Shown: piece after piece, positions 16,817 to 26,815 of the stretch | Layout: each line of letters begins with the position of its first letter | Numbering within the stretch: position 1 is the first letter of the stretch | Assembly (NCBI RefSeq): GCF_014202115.1 | Contig: NZ_JACHFW010000006.1 | Span: 62,001-126,000, forward strand | Length of the DNA stretch: 64,000 nt | Direction: 5' to 3' | DNA from: Catenibacillus scindens | GTDB taxonomy: Bacteria; Bacillota; Clostridia; Lachnospirales; Lachnospiraceae | The notes under the pieces: generated by a model | Databases searched by the model: none | What the model saw: the letters and a program-made list of their open reading frames with translations, nothing else | Told to the model about the DNA's origin: nothing | Program-made: the position numbers and the translations under genes

Positions 16817-18352
16817 TTACAGATTTGTATAGCCCATCAAAGACTCATCCACAGCTCTGGCGGCCTCCCGTCCTTCATGGATGGCCCACACGACAAGGGA
16901 CTGGCCACGGCGAGCATCGCCGGCAGCAAATACCCGGTCTGTGGATGTTTTATAATCCACATCGTTGGCCGCAATGTTACTCCGGCCGTCTGTGGCTGTC
17001 TTAAAAGCGTCGGCGACATATTTCTGGGCTCCCAGGAAACCGGCGGCAATGAGAACAAGCTGAACGTCCATCAGCTTTTCAGAGCCTTCCACAGGTACCA
17101 TAGCCGTGCGGCCGGTCTTTTCATCTTTCTGAGGCGTCAGGCTGACAATCTTAGCCTTACATACATTGCCTTTTTCATCTTTGATAAACTCAGACACAGT
17201 GGTCTGGTATACACGGGGATCTTTGCCGTAGACTGCGGCGGCTTCCTCCTGGCCGTAATCAGTTTTTAAGACTTTTGGCCACTCTGGCCACGGATTGGAG
17301 GCCGCGCGCTCCTTTGGCGGCATCGGCATCATTTCAAGCTGCACCACGGACTTGGCGCCAAGGCGCACCGATGTGCCTACACAGTCATTACCTGTGTCGC
17401 CGCCGCCGATAACAAGGACATTTTTTCCTTTGACAAAATTGCACAGACTGTCCTTTTTGTCCGGAACCATATAAGTTTTGCGGCTGTCCTCATCACCCAC
17501 GCTTCCGGGTTTAGCCTCTGTCAGTGCTTTTGTCACCGCGCCGAGAAAGTCAACGGCGAAGTAAATATTTTTGGCGTCCCTTCCAGGCACGCTGATATCC
17601 CTTGGGTTGGAGGCGCCGCAGGCTAAGATCACCCGGTCATAGTCCTTTAAAAGCTGGGTGGCCTTTATATCTTTGCCAACGTCCACGCCGATTTTAAACT
17701 CAACGCCTTCCTCTTCCATTAAGGCTACGCGCCGGTCAATAACCCATTTTTCCAGCTTCATGTTAGGAATACCATAGCGAAGAAGTCCGCCGATCTTGTC
17801 GCTGCGCTCAAATACAGTGACCGAGTGTCCCCGGCGGTTGAGCATCATGGCTGCCGCCAGCCCCGAAGGGCCACTTCCCACAACAGCAACCTTCTTTCCG
17901 GTGCGGATTTTCGGCGGGCAGGCCTCCACCCAGCCGGAGGCAAAGGCACGTTCAATAATGGATTTCTCATTCTCTTTTGTGGCTACTGGAGCGTCGTGAA
18001 GGCCGCAGGTACATGCAGCTTCACACAGCGCCGGGCACACCCGCCCTGTAAATTCAGGAAAGCAGTGGGTTTTAGCCAGCCGGCGGTACGCCTGCTCCCA
18101 GTTTCCTGTGTAAACCAGGTCATTGGTTTCCGGAACCAGATTGTGGAGCGGGCATCCGGAGGTCATGCTCCCCACAAAACCTCCGAACTGGCAGAAGGGC
18201 ACGCCGCACTCCATGCAGCGGGCACCCTGCCGGCTCTGCTCCTGAGTGGAGAGAGGCGTTTTGAACTCATTAAAGTGCTTGATTCTTGTAAGCGGAGCCT
18301 CAGACGTGGCATCCTTGCGTTCATATTCTAAAAAACCTGTTGATTTACCCAT
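16817..18352 (-). CDS. gltD: Glutamate synthase small subunit (NADPH, beta)
   Basis: 511 residues. The N-terminal 4Fe-4S region has CMECGVPFC, GCPLHN and CPALCEAACTCG. The FAD-binding Rossmann motif VAVVGSGPSGLAAA starts near 153, and the NAD(P)H site VLVIGGGDTGNDC near 305. GltD takes electrons from NADPH and passes them through FAD and iron-sulfur clusters to GltB. It follows gltB by 17 bases. Its last codon abuts a palindromic repeat. Confidence 0.95.
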   Translation of the reverse strand: MGKSTGFLEYERKDATSEAPLTRIKHFNEFKTPLSTQEQSRQGARCMECGVPFCQFGGFVGSMTSGCPLHNLVPETNDLVYTGNWEQAYRRLAKTHCFPEFTGRVCPALCEAACTCGLHDAPVATKENEKSIIERAFASGWVEACPPKIRTGKKVAVVGSGPSGLAAAMMLNRRGHSVTVFERSDKIGGLLRYGIPNMKLEKWVIDRRVALMEEEGVEFKIGVDVGKDIKATQLLKDYDRVILACGASNPRDISVPGRDAKNIYFAVDFLGAVTKALTEAKPGSVGDEDSRKTYMVPDKKDSLCNFVKGKNVLVIGGGDTGNDCVGTSVRLGAKSVVQLEMMPMPPKERAASNPWPEWPKVLKTDYGQEEAAAVYGKDPRVYQTTVSEFIKDEKGNVCKAKIVSLTPQKDEKTGRTAMVPVEGSEKLMDVQLVLIAAGFLGAQKYVADAFKTATDGRSNIAANDVDYKTSTDRVFAAGDARRGQSLVVWAIHEGREAARAVDESLMGYTNL

Positions 18353-18369
18353 GTCCGTTCACCTCCTGC

Positions 18370-21300
18370 TTATTTCGCGAAGCTTTCATAAAAAGCTTCC
18401 ATCTGTGCCTGCTGGGTACTCATTCCTTTTTCCTCAAGCTTTGAGCTTAACGCGATCATGCGCTTAAAGTCATTGGGGATGATCTTTTTAAATTTGGGAA
18501 GATATTCTTCAAAATTGTCCAGGATCTTTTTGCCCCTCTGAGAGCCGGTAGCTTCCACATGCTCCCGGATCATTTCGCGAAGCTCCTGAATATCGTATTT
18601 ATTTTCCACCTTCTCAATGGAAATCATATCTTTATTTAAGTTTCTGTAAAGATGATTGTTTTCATCCAGAACATAGGCAATACCGCCGCTCATACCTGCC
18701 GCGAAGTTTTTCCCTGTTTTTCCAAGGACAACAACCCGGCCGCCGGTCATATATTCGCAGCCATGCTCGCCTACGCCTTCCACAACAGCCCATGCGCCGG
18801 AGTTGCGCACGGCGAAACGCTCGCCGGCCACACCGTTAATGAATACCTTTCCTGATGTAGCGCCATATAAGGCCACATTTCCGGCGATAATATTTTCCTC
18901 AGCCACATATCCGGCGTCTTGGGGCGGGAACAGAATAAGCTTTCCGCCGGAAAGACCTTTTCCAAAATAATCGTTGGTATCGCCGCACAGTTCCAGTGTC
19001 AGACCCGATGGGATAAACGCGCCAAAGCTCTGTCCGCCGGCGCCTTTGCAGTGAATGGTCAGCGTATCTTCCGGCAGTCCCTCCTTATGCTCTCTTGTGA
19101 TCTGAGCGCCCAGAAGGGTACCAAAAGTACGGTCCGTATTGCTCACATTCACAGACAGTTCCGCCTTTGTTCCATTATCAATGGCGGTTTTAAACCGCTT
19201 TAACAGCACTTTTTCATCCAGCGTTTTCTCTAACTGGAAATCATAGACTTTGGACGGATTAAAGATCACGTTCTGTCCATCGCCTAAAATAGCGCCAAGA
19301 TCCACTTTGGAAGCGGCCGGAGACTGGCAGTTTTCTTTCACTTTCAGCATATCGCTGCGGCCGACCATCTCATCCAGTGTGCGGAAACCGAGGCGGGCCA
19401 TATATTCCCGAAGTTCCTGAGCCACAAAGCGCATAAAGTTTTCCACGTATTCCGGTTTTCCGGCAAAGCGCTTGCGAAGCTGGGGATTCTGGGTGGCAAT
19501 ACCTACCGGACATGTATCCAGGTTACACACACGCATCATCACACAGCCCATAGTTACCAGGGGCGCTGTGGCAAAACCAAATTCCTCGGCGCCAAGGAGG
19601 GCGGCCACCGCCACATCCCGGCCGGTCATCAGCTTGCCGTCGGTCTCAATACGCACCCGCTCTCTCAGACCGTTTTGGATAAGAGTCTGATGGGTTTCCG
19701 CGAGGCCAAGCTCCCAGGGAAGTCCGGCGTTGTGGATGGAGCTTTCCGGAGCTGCTCCGGTACCGCCGTCATAACCGGAAATAAGGATAACCTGAGCCCC
19801 GGCTTTGGCCACACCGGCGGCAACAGTTCCCACGCCGGCCTCAGACACCAGTTTGACGGAAATACGGGCGTATTTGTTGGCATTTTTCAAGTCATAGATC
19901 AACTGAGCCAAATCCTCGATGGAATAAATATCGTGGTGAGGCGGCGGTGAGATCAGACTCACGCCGGGGGTGGAGTGACGGGTCCTGGCAATCCACGGAT
20001 AAACCTTTTTCGCCGGGAGATGTCCGCCCTCGCCAGGCTTTGCTCCCTGAGCCATCTTGATCTGGATTTCACGGGCGCTGACAAGGTAACGGCTGGTCAC
20101 GCCGAAACGTCCGGAAGCCACCTGCTTAATGGCAGAACAGCGGTCCACATCGCTTCCCGCAGAATCCAGACGCTCATCGCTCTCGCCGCCCTCGCCGGTG
20201 TTGGACATGCCGTGAAGATGATTCATAGCGATAGCCAGTGTCTCATGGGCTTCCTCGGAAATAGAGCCGTAGGACATGGCGCCGGTCTTAAACCGTTTTA
20301 CGATCTCATCCACACTCTCCACTTCTTCCAGGGGAATACCTTTTTCCGGATAATCAAATTCCATCAGGCTGCGCAGATAACCGTTGCGCTCAGTATCTGC
20401 CATAGCTGAAAACTTCTTAAAAAGTTCATAGCTGCCTTCCCGTGTACACTGCTGGAGGAGATGGATAGTTTCGGGATTATACCGGTGTTCCTCGCCGCCG
20501 CTGCGCATTTTGTGCCATCCCATACTGTCCAGTGTGAGATCTGTGCCAAGTCCCAGTGGATCAAATGCCTTAGAATGGCGCTCATCAGCTTCTTTTGCAA
20601 TATCGTCCAGGGTAATGCCGCCCACACGGCTGACAGTTCCGGCAAAATAGGTGTCAATAACCTCCGGGGAAATGCCGATGGCTTCAAAAATCTTAGAGCC
20701 CTGATAGGACTGGATGGTGGAAATACCCATTTTGGAAGCGATCTTTACAATACCGTGGAGAACTGCGGAATTGTAATCACTTTCCGCCGCGTAGTAATCT
20801 TTATCCAGCATTTTTTCGTCGATAAGCTCCCGGATAGATTCCAGAGCCAGATAAGGATTCACCGCGGTGGCTCCGTAACCTAAAAGGGTTGCAAAATGGT
20901 GAACTTCCCTTGGCTCACCGGATTCCAGGATCAGTGACATGGACGTCTGTTTTTTCGTCACAACAAGATGCTGATGCACTGCGGCCACCGCCAGCAGAGA
21001 CGGCATAGGCACATGGTTTTCATCCACGCCCCTGTCTGAAAGGACAAGGATATTGGCCCCGTCAGCGTAAGCTTTGTCCACCTCCACATACAGGCGGTCG
21101 ATGGCCCGCTTGAGGTTGGCGCTCTTATAATAAGTAATGGGCACTACAGCTACTTTAAAGCCGTCGGCCTTCATATTTTTAATTTTCAGCATATCCGTGT
21201 TTGTCAGGATGGGATTATTGATTTTAAGCACCTGACAATTTTCCGGGCGCTGTTCCAGAAGATTGCCCTTCTTACCTACATACACAGAGGTGCTTGTGAC

Positions 21301-22893
21301 GATCTCCTCCCGGATAGCGTCAATGGGCGGGTTCGTTACCTGGGCGAAAAGCTGCTTAAAATAGTTAAACAGAGGGGGATGTTTTGTGGATAATACTGCC
21401 AGAGGCGTGTCATCTCCCATGGCCGCCGTCCCTTCCGCGCCGTTTAAAGCCATGCTGTAAATGGACTTGCGAAATTCCTCATAAGTATAGCCAAAGGCTT
21501 TCTGAAGGCGGCTGCGCTCCTCGAAGGTGTATTCTTCCATGCGCATGTTAGGTATTTTAATATTTTTAAGTTCCAGAAGGTTGGAATCCAGCCACTCGCC
21601 GTAAGGGCGGGCTGCCATATATTTTTCTTTCACCTGGGCGTCATCTAAAATTTCCCCGGTCCGGGTGTCCACCAGGAGCATTTTGCCCGGATGAAGGCGC
21701 TCTTTTAAAACGATTTCTTCCTCAGGCACCGGCAGAACGCCTACCTCGGAGGCCAGAATTACATCGCCGTTTTTAAGGACATAATATCTGGACGGGCGCA
21801 GGCCGTTCCGGTCAAGAACCGCACCCATCAGCTCGCCGTCGGAAAATACAATAGACGCCGGGCCGTCCCAGGGCTCCATCATTGTGGCATAATACTGGTA
21901 AAAATCCCGCTCATCCTGGGAAATTGCCGGGTTGTTGGCCCAGGGCTCAGGGATGGTGATCATTACCGCCAGGGGCAGGGGCATACCGCTCATAGTCAAA
22001 AATTCCAGAGTATTGTCAAGCATAGCTGAGTCGGAACCGTTGGTGTTAACTACTGGAAGGATTTTGTGAAGCTCCCCTTCAAAATAAGGGGAGGCCATGG
22101 TTTCCTCACGGGCCAGCATCTTGTCGGCATTTCCCCGGATGGTGTTGATCTCGCCGTTGTGAACAATAAAACGGTTGGGGTGTGCCCGCTCCCAGCTTGG
22201 GTTCGTGTTGGTGCTGAAACGGGAATGAACCATAGCGATAGCTGATTCATAGGACTCGTCCTGAAGATCCCCAAAGAAAGTGCGCAGCTGTCCCACTAAA
22301 AACATACCTTTATATACAATAGTCCGGCTGGACATAGAGACAACATAAGTATTGTCATTACTCTGTTCAAAAATACGGCGGGCAATGTAAAGTTTGCGGT
22401 CAAAATCAAGTCCCACAGCCACATCTTCCGGCTTCTGGATAAACGCCTGGATAATCCGGGGCATACATTCTCTGGCTTTCTGTCCGAGAACTGCCGGGCA
22501 GACCGGAACTTCCCGGTAGCCAAGAAGGGAAAGGCCCTCTTTTTCCACAATCACTTCAAACATTTTTCTGGCCTGGTTGTATTTCAATTCGTCCTGAGGG
22601 AAGAAAAGCATGGCAATACCGTAAGTTTTTTCCGGCCCCAGTTCAATGCCAAGGCTGCGGCATGTTTTGGAGAAGAATTTATGTGAAATCTGAAGCAGGA
22701 TACCAACGCCGTCACCGGTCTTTCCTTCAGCGTCCTTTCCTGCGCGATGTTCCAGATTCTCAACAATTTTCAGCGCATTTTCCACGGTACGGTGGCTTTT
22801 CTGTCCTTTGCTGTTGACAATGGCACCGATACCGCAATTATCATGTTCAAATTCAGGGCGGTACAGACCGCTTTGACGGGTAGCCTGTCTCAT
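18370..22893 (-). CDS. gltB: Glutamate synthase large subunit (GOGAT alpha)
   Basis: 1507 residues, full length. A 19-residue propeptide precedes the nucleophile Cys20 (HDNCGIGAIV) of the class II glutaminase domain (about 20-430). A central domain, the FMN-binding synthase barrel (about 800-1180) and the C-terminal GXGXG helix follow. The 3Fe-4S cysteines are in CVMMRVCNLDTCPVG. It converts glutamine and 2-oxoglutarate to two glutamates. It lies 26 bases after pyrG and ahead of gltD, under the shared attenuated leader. Confidence 0.97.
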   Translation of the reverse strand: MRQATRQSGLYRPEFEHDNCGIGAIVNSKGQKSHRTVENALKIVENLEHRAGKDAEGKTGDGVGILLQISHKFFSKTCRSLGIELGPEKTYGIAMLFFPQDELKYNQARKMFEVIVEKEGLSLLGYREVPVCPAVLGQKARECMPRIIQAFIQKPEDVAVGLDFDRKLYIARRIFEQSNDNTYVVSMSSRTIVYKGMFLVGQLRTFFGDLQDESYESAIAMVHSRFSTNTNPSWERAHPNRFIVHNGEINTIRGNADKMLAREETMASPYFEGELHKILPVVNTNGSDSAMLDNTLEFLTMSGMPLPLAVMITIPEPWANNPAISQDERDFYQYYATMMEPWDGPASIVFSDGELMGAVLDRNGLRPSRYYVLKNGDVILASEVGVLPVPEEEIVLKERLHPGKMLLVDTRTGEILDDAQVKEKYMAARPYGEWLDSNLLELKNIKIPNMRMEEYTFEERSRLQKAFGYTYEEFRKSIYSMALNGAEGTAAMGDDTPLAVLSTKHPPLFNYFKQLFAQVTNPPIDAIREEIVTSTSVYVGKKGNLLEQRPENCQVLKINNPILTNTDMLKIKNMKADGFKVAVVPITYYKSANLKRAIDRLYVEVDKAYADGANILVLSDRGVDENHVPMPSLLAVAAVHQHLVVTKKQTSMSLILESGEPREVHHFATLLGYGATAVNPYLALESIRELIDEKMLDKDYYAAESDYNSAVLHGIVKIASKMGISTIQSYQGSKIFEAIGISPEVIDTYFAGTVSRVGGITLDDIAKEADERHSKAFDPLGLGTDLTLDSMGWHKMRSGGEEHRYNPETIHLLQQCTREGSYELFKKFSAMADTERNGYLRSLMEFDYPEKGIPLEEVESVDEIVKRFKTGAMSYGSISEEAHETLAIAMNHLHGMSNTGEGGESDERLDSAGSDVDRCSAIKQVASGRFGVTSRYLVSAREIQIKMAQGAKPGEGGHLPAKKVYPWIARTRHSTPGVSLISPPPHHDIYSIEDLAQLIYDLKNANKYARISVKLVSEAGVGTVAAGVAKAGAQVILISGYDGGTGAAPESSIHNAGLPWELGLAETHQTLIQNGLRERVRIETDGKLMTGRDVAVAALLGAEEFGFATAPLVTMGCVMMRVCNLDTCPVGIATQNPQLRKRFAGKPEYVENFMRFVAQELREYMARLGFRTLDEMVGRSDMLKVKENCQSPAASKVDLGAILGDGQNVIFNPSKVYDFQLEKTLDEKVLLKRFKTAIDNGTKAELSVNVSNTDRTFGTLLGAQITREHKEGLPEDTLTIHCKGAGGQSFGAFIPSGLTLELCGDTNDYFGKGLSGGKLILFPPQDAGYVAEENIIAGNVALYGATSGKVFINGVAGERFAVRNSGAWAVVEGVGEHGCEYMTGGRVVVLGKTGKNFAAGMSGGIAYVLDENNHLYRNLNKDMISIEKVENKYDIQELREMIREHVEATGSQRGKKILDNFEEYLPKFKKIIPNDFKRMIALSSKLEEKGMSTQQAQMEAFYESFAK

Positions 22894-22919
22894 ATTTGAA
22901 AAATCCTCTCTTTCTTACA

Positions 22920-24530
22920 TTATTTTTTCTCTCTGTATTTTACGGCCGCCGCGATAAATCCACGGAAAAGGGGATGGGCGTTATTTGGCCGGGATTTTAA
23001 TTCCGGATGTCCCTGAGTGCCGATAAAAAACGGATGGTCGTTCAGCTCGATCATTTCAATAATACGTCCGTCCGGTGAAAGTCCGGCCAGGGTCATGCCG
23101 TTATTTTTCAATTTATCTCTATAGTCATTATTGACTTCATAGCGATGGCGATGGCGCTCGGAAATCTCTTTCTGTCCGTACAATTCCATGGACTTTGTGC
23201 CGTCTGTCAGCACGCATGGGTAAGCGCCAAGACGCAAAGTTCCTCCAATATCTTCCACACCGTCCTGTTCCGGCATCAGGGCAATGACCGGATGCATGGT
23301 ATCCGGATCCAGCTCAATGCTGTTAGCGTCGTGATAGCCAAGAATATTCCGGGCAAATTCTACGATGGCCAACTGCATTCCAAGGCAGATGCCAAGGAAT
23401 GGGATTTTGTTCTCACGGGCATATTGGATCGCCATAATTTTTCCTTCCGTTCCCCGTGTGCCAAAACCGCCCGGCACCAAAATACCGTCCACTCCGCCAA
23501 GAAGTTCTTTACAGCATGCCTCGTCCACAATATCCTCTGAATCTACCCACCGGATATGCACGTTGGCGTGGCTGGCGATACCGCCGTGCTTTAATGCCTC
23601 AACCACGCTTAAATAGGCGTCATGGAGCTGAACATATTTGCCGACCATGGCAATCTCCACTTCTGTCTTCGGATGTCTGAGAGCGTCCACCATGGCTTCC
23701 CAGTCGCCAAGATCCGGCTTTGGACATTCCAACTGAAGGCATTCGCAGACAACCTGAGCCAGATGTTCTTTTTCCATGGCAAGAGGTGCTTCATAGAGAT
23801 ACTCCACATCCAGATTCTGAAGAACATGGCTGCCGGGAACATTACAAAACAGGGCAATTTTATCTTTAATATCCTGCCCCAGAGGATATTCGCTGCGGCA
23901 TACAAGCACATCTGGCTGGAGCCCCATACCCTGAAGTTCCTTTACACTGGCCTGAGTAGGTTTTGTCTTTAACTCGCCGGAAGCTTTCAGATAAGGAATC
24001 AGGGTGACATGGATCAAAATGGCGTTTTCATGGCCTACATCATGCTGAAACTGGCGAATTGCCTCCAAAAACGGCTGGCTTTCAATGTCTCCCGCTGTGC
24101 CGCCCACCTCAATAATGGCGATGCGCTCCTCATCCGGGGATTTTGCCCGGTAGAAACGGCTTTTAATTTCGTTGGTAATGTGAGGGATCACCTGTACCGT
24201 TCCCCCGCCGTAATCCCCGTGACGTTCCTTCTGAAGTACGGACCAGTATATTTTACCTGTAGTCACGTTGGAATTTTTGTCAAGACTTTCGTCGATAAAA
24301 CGCTCATAGTGGCCCAGATCCAGGTCGGTCTCTGTACCGTCATCTGTGACAAACACTTCACCATGCTGGATAGGATTCATAGTCCCCGGATCCACATTAA
24401 TATAGGGATCAAACTTCTGCATAGTCACCCTGTAGCCTCTGGCCTTCAAGAGCCGCCCCAGGGACGCAGCCGTAATACCCTTTCCAAGTCCGGAGACAAC
24501 GCCTCCGGTTACAAAAACATACTTTACCAT
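22920..24530 (-). CDS. pyrG: CTP synthase
   Basis: 536 residues from the ATG at 24530, eight bases after AAGGAGG. An in-frame start at 24557 lies upstream of that site. The synthetase domain (1-270) shows [20 protein letters not shown]. The class I glutamine amidotransferase domain (about 290-536) shows [15 protein letters not shown] with its catalytic Cys and GTQGHPEL with the His-x-Glu pair. It aminates UTP to CTP using glutamine. It heads an operon with gltB and gltD, which is unusual; a pyrG leader with a G-run start, as used for CTP-sensing reiteration in Bacillus, is not present. Confidence 0.96.
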   Translation of the reverse strand: MVKYVFVTGGVVSGLGKGITAASLGRLLKARGYRVTMQKFDPYINVDPGTMNPIQHGEVFVTDDGTETDLDLGHYERFIDESLDKNSNVTTGKIYWSVLQKERHGDYGGGTVQVIPHITNEIKSRFYRAKSPDEERIAIIEVGGTAGDIESQPFLEAIRQFQHDVGHENAILIHVTLIPYLKASGELKTKPTQASVKELQGMGLQPDVLVCRSEYPLGQDIKDKIALFCNVPGSHVLQNLDVEYLYEAPLAMEKEHLAQVVCECLQLECPKPDLGDWEAMVDALRHPKTEVEIAMVGKYVQLHDAYLSVVEALKHGGIASHANVHIRWVDSEDIVDEACCKELLGGVDGILVPGGFGTRGTEGKIMAIQYARENKIPFLGICLGMQLAIVEFARNILGYHDANSIELDPDTMHPVIALMPEQDGVEDIGGTLRLGAYPCVLTDGTKSMELYGQKEISERHRHRYEVNNDYRDKLKNNGMTLAGLSPDGRIIEMIELNDHPFFIGTQGHPELKSRPNNAHPLFRGFIAAAVKYREKK

Positions 24531-24610
24531 CACATTTTCCTCCTTGTTATGGCACACAGGCAGTGATCTTCCATCTGCTTATATGCAGTGCGCGGTGCGC
24601 TGACGGCAAC

Positions 24611-24661
24611 AAAAAAGTGTCAGAACCACTGTAATCTCTCCCAATTACATTGTTCTGACAC
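24611..24661 (-). terminator. Attenuator in the pyrG-gltB-gltD leader
   Basis: On the minus strand a TGTCAGAAC arm and further bases pair with a GTTCTGACA arm (24617-24635 with 24644-24661), followed by six T. It lies about 80 bases before pyrG. Its 5' arm contains the 3' arm of the hexaloop hairpin. Confidence 0.8.
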
Positions 24662-24669
24662 CTTTGTCA
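24656..24669 (-). promoter_or_regulatory. ANTAR-type hexaloop hairpin in the pyrG leader
   Basis: The stem TGAC/GTCA closes the hexaloop AAAGGT, with A at position 1 and G at position 4. The stem is only 4 bp, shorter than in the glnA leader. It is mutually exclusive with the terminator. Confidence 0.6.
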
Positions 24670-24692
24670 CCATTTTTTTATTAATGCATATT

Positions 24693-24721
24693 ACTATACC
24701 TTATTTTTTTCCGTTTGTAAA
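24693..24721 (-). promoter_or_regulatory. pyrG-gltB-gltD promoter
   Basis: On the minus strand, -35 TTTACA (24716-24721), 17-base spacer, -10 TATAGT (24693-24698). Confidence 0.75.
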
Positions 24722-24732
24722 GAAAAATTTTT

Positions 24733-24899
24733 GTAACCGTTCAGCCATGAGGGATAAGGCGGGATGATTTATGCTTGCATAAGAATCAGACCGCCTTATC
24801 CCTCATGAACTGAGCGCCCGATAATGAGCAAAGCAGCGGCGTAAGCCGCGGGTCAGCGCGTCAGCGCGACTTTGCGAATGGCGCGAGCTGAACGGTTAC
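24733..24899. repeat. Dispersed palindromic repeat, long composite copy d
   Basis: The outer arms GTAACCGTTCAG (24733-24744) and their complement (24888-24899) are perfect. Inside are a second 17-bp stem, CATGAGGGATAAGGCGG with its complement, and a GC-rich segment AGCGGCGTAAGCCGCGGGTC. That segment reappears inverted in the copy at 29794. No coding potential. Together with the flanking terminators this fills the gene-free stretch before the dehydrogenase gene. Confidence 0.75.
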
Positions 24900-24918
24900 T
24901 TCACGCCTTCAGCCATCA

Positions 24919-24957
24919 GAGCCGGGGCCTTCCCGATGAACAGAAAGGCCCCGGCTC
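24919..24957. terminator. Terminator-like hairpin after the dehydrogenase gene
   Basis: GAGCCGGGGCCTT and its complement form a 13-bp stem with a 13-base loop. There is no clear T-run, so termination strength is uncertain. Confidence 0.55.
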
Positions 24958-24984
24958 AACACTGTTTCAATAGATCAGTAATCT

Positions 24985-26022
24985 TCAATCAATATACATA
25001 TGCATCGGCCATGTAAGATACTCTACATCGTCCAGCTTCTCTGCGGTAATATAGCCGGCGGGAGCGTTTAAGATGGTAGGAATACGGTTAACCAGAGTAG
25101 CACATGTATGTTCCGGCGTGGCAGGTTTAACCACGTGAAATTCTGTATCCGGTTCGCCCAAAATCTTCCAGTCGCACATATCCCCGTCATCCGGTCCATA
25201 AACCTTTCCGATACACTGTGTCTCAATAGTGATCCCCTGGAAAGTTTCTGTAGTTACTACCGCGCTCATGCCGATACAATTGCCTTTTTTGATCGTCTCA
25301 CCAGTAGTCTCACACCATAAATCTGTATCGTAAAAATAAGGTACACTCTTCTGGCTGATAGATTTAATGGTAAGACCCAGTTTGTTTGCCAACGCCTCGT
25401 TGGAGTTCCACACATAGGCCGGCTCCAGCACTTCCGGATGGGCAATCTGCGCCTCAAACTCTTCCGGCGTCAGCCCCACGCCGTGGGCCTTTGCCAGCGC
25501 CAATCCATAATCTTCCACATTGTAGCTGACCGCGCCTTCGATCCTACGGATATTGTGAACACCGCCGGCTACAGCGCCGATCATATTCACCCAGAAAATA
25601 TCCTGCATTCCCGTACCTGTAATGGTACAGTGATTTTCTTTAGCCATCTTATCCAGACGGTTAGTGATGGCAGCGGCGGTAGTCCACGGGTAAATGGCCT
25701 CCTCACAGGTAGTGACCACATTTATCCCTCTGGACAGACAGCGCTCAAAATGAGGCATTACATCTTTCATAAAGCTGAACAGTGTTACCACGGCAATATC
25801 CGCATCGCACTCATCCAGTACCTCATCCGCGTCGGAGCGGATAGGAATATTCAGTTTAACCCCCAGGCCGGCATAGTCGCCTACATCCATCCCTACGATT
25901 TCAGGGTTTGTATCAATCGCCCCAACGATTTCGGCTCCCTTTTCATACAGGTAGCGGAGAATGTACTTACTCATCTTTCCACAGCCATACTGCACAACAC
26001 GGATCTTTTCAAGATTCACCAT
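24985..26022 (-). CDS. 2,4-diaminopentanoate dehydrogenase-like NAD(P)-dependent enzyme
   Basis: 345 residues after a GGAGG site. The N-terminus is a Rossmann domain of the dihydrodipicolinate-reductase type ([17 protein letters not shown], then [12 protein letters not shown]). The C-terminal half matches the amine-dehydrogenase group that includes 2,4-diaminopentanoate dehydrogenase of ornithine fermentation. None of the usual ornithine-pathway neighbours (aminomutase, racemase, thiolase) is in the window. The substrate could therefore be another diamine or amino acid. The family call is solid; the substrate is not. Confidence 0.75.
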   Translation of the reverse strand: MVNLEKIRVVQYGCGKMSKYILRYLYEKGAEIVGAIDTNPEIVGMDVGDYAGLGVKLNIPIRSDADEVLDECDADIAVVTLFSFMKDVMPHFERCLSRGINVVTTCEEAIYPWTTAAAITNRLDKMAKENHCTITGTGMQDIFWVNMIGAVAGGVHNIRRIEGAVSYNVEDYGLALAKAHGVGLTPEEFEAQIAHPEVLEPAYVWNSNEALANKLGLTIKSISQKSVPYFYDTDLWCETTGETIKKGNCIGMSAVVTTETFQGITIETQCIGKVYGPDDGDMCDWKILGEPDTEFHVVKPATPEHTCATLVNRIPTILNAPAGYITAEKLDDVEYLTWPMHMYID

Positions 26023-26119
26023 AAAAATACCTCCTTTTGCGCGCCCTTTCAGGCTTTTTTCACGATATCAGGTTCAAAGAACTTTAGCCCAATATCTTTA
26101 ACCTACCAGTGTTAATTTC

Positions 26120-26150
26120 ATTATAAAGGTTATTCCTGGTATAAGGTCAA
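26120..26150 (-). promoter_or_regulatory. Promoter of the dehydrogenase gene with a long spacer
   Basis: On the minus strand, -35 TTGACC (26145-26150) and -10 TATAAT (26120-26125) are separated by 19 bases. The spacer contains a partial dyad. Such spacing is typical of MerR-type activated promoters, but no MerR gene is in the window. Confidence 0.45.
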
Positions 26151-26163
26151 GCCCTTTTTATTC

Positions 26164-26194
26164 AAGACCCGCGAGTGAGTTTTGGCGCAGGATT
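26164..26194. repeat. GC-rich palindromic repeat AAGACCCGC-type, copy 2
   Basis: AAGACCCGCGAG then TTTGGCGCAGGATT resembles the copy at 59751 with a decayed second arm. The rest of 26195-26313 holds nothing I recognise. Confidence 0.45.
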
Positions 26195-26313
26195 TTGTCC
26201 GGTTTCAACTGAGAGCTTCCTGGGCAAATCCCTGCGTACTGCATTACACTCCGATTTCCCGAATAGACGGCTACTGCTTAGTATGTACAGGCGGCAAAAA
26301 GATATACCCATTT

Positions 26314-26799
26314 TTACAGATTCTTCAAATATTTCCCAGCTTCCTCCCGTGCCCGAAAAACAATAATCTTTTTTTCTTTATACTTTTTCAGCAATTCATA
26401 GATCACCGGAAGCTGATCCCTGGAAAAGTCCAGAATCCATTGCCGAAATTCCTCATCAAAGACCGTTTCCTTCCACGGCAAATCCTCTCTTTCTTTTCCG
26501 ATCCGGGACTTTGCGCCTTCCAGGCATATTTCCAGCGGATAATCCAGCAAAAATACAGTATCGCACATTTGAATACGCCTTTCCATCGTCCGCAGATAAT
26601 TTCCATCAATGATCCACCTGTCTTTTTCCATGATTTCCTTTAGTCCGGCGTCAAATTGCTCCGAAGACACATTGGTCTTATCCGGTTTATGCCACAACAT
26701 ATCCAAATAATAAAGGGGAAGCCCGGTTCTATCTCTGAGCTTCCTGCTAAAGACGCTTTTCCCTGCCCCAGGGCAGCCAATGACAATGACTTTTTCCAT
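26314..26799 (-). CDS. P-loop kinase of the adenylate kinase / FlaR (topology modulation) type
   Basis: 161 residues. The Walker A motif GCPGAGKS starts at residue 8. YYLDMLWHKPDK, WIIDGNYLRTMERR and the Asp-Tyr-Pro loop LLDYPLEICLEGAKSR are typical of the small FlaR-like nucleotide kinases. It probably phosphorylates a small molecule or nucleotide, but the true substrate of the family is unclear. It lies 16 bases after the TIGR04076 gene, last in a three-gene run on the minus strand. Confidence 0.8.
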   Translation of the reverse strand: MEKVIVIGCPGAGKSVFSRKLRDRTGLPLYYLDMLWHKPDKTNVSSEQFDAGLKEIMEKDRWIIDGNYLRTMERRIQMCDTVFLLDYPLEICLEGAKSRIGKEREDLPWKETVFDEEFRQWILDFSRDQLPVIYELLKKYKEKKIIVFRAREEAGKYLKNL

Positions 26800-26815
26800 T
26801 TTCTATTTTATCCTT

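Noticed and set aside
24560-24700. Bacillus-type pyrG attenuation by reiterative G addition
   Set aside because: The predicted transcript start lacks the required G/C-run; the leader instead fits the hexaloop and terminator layout seen at glnA.
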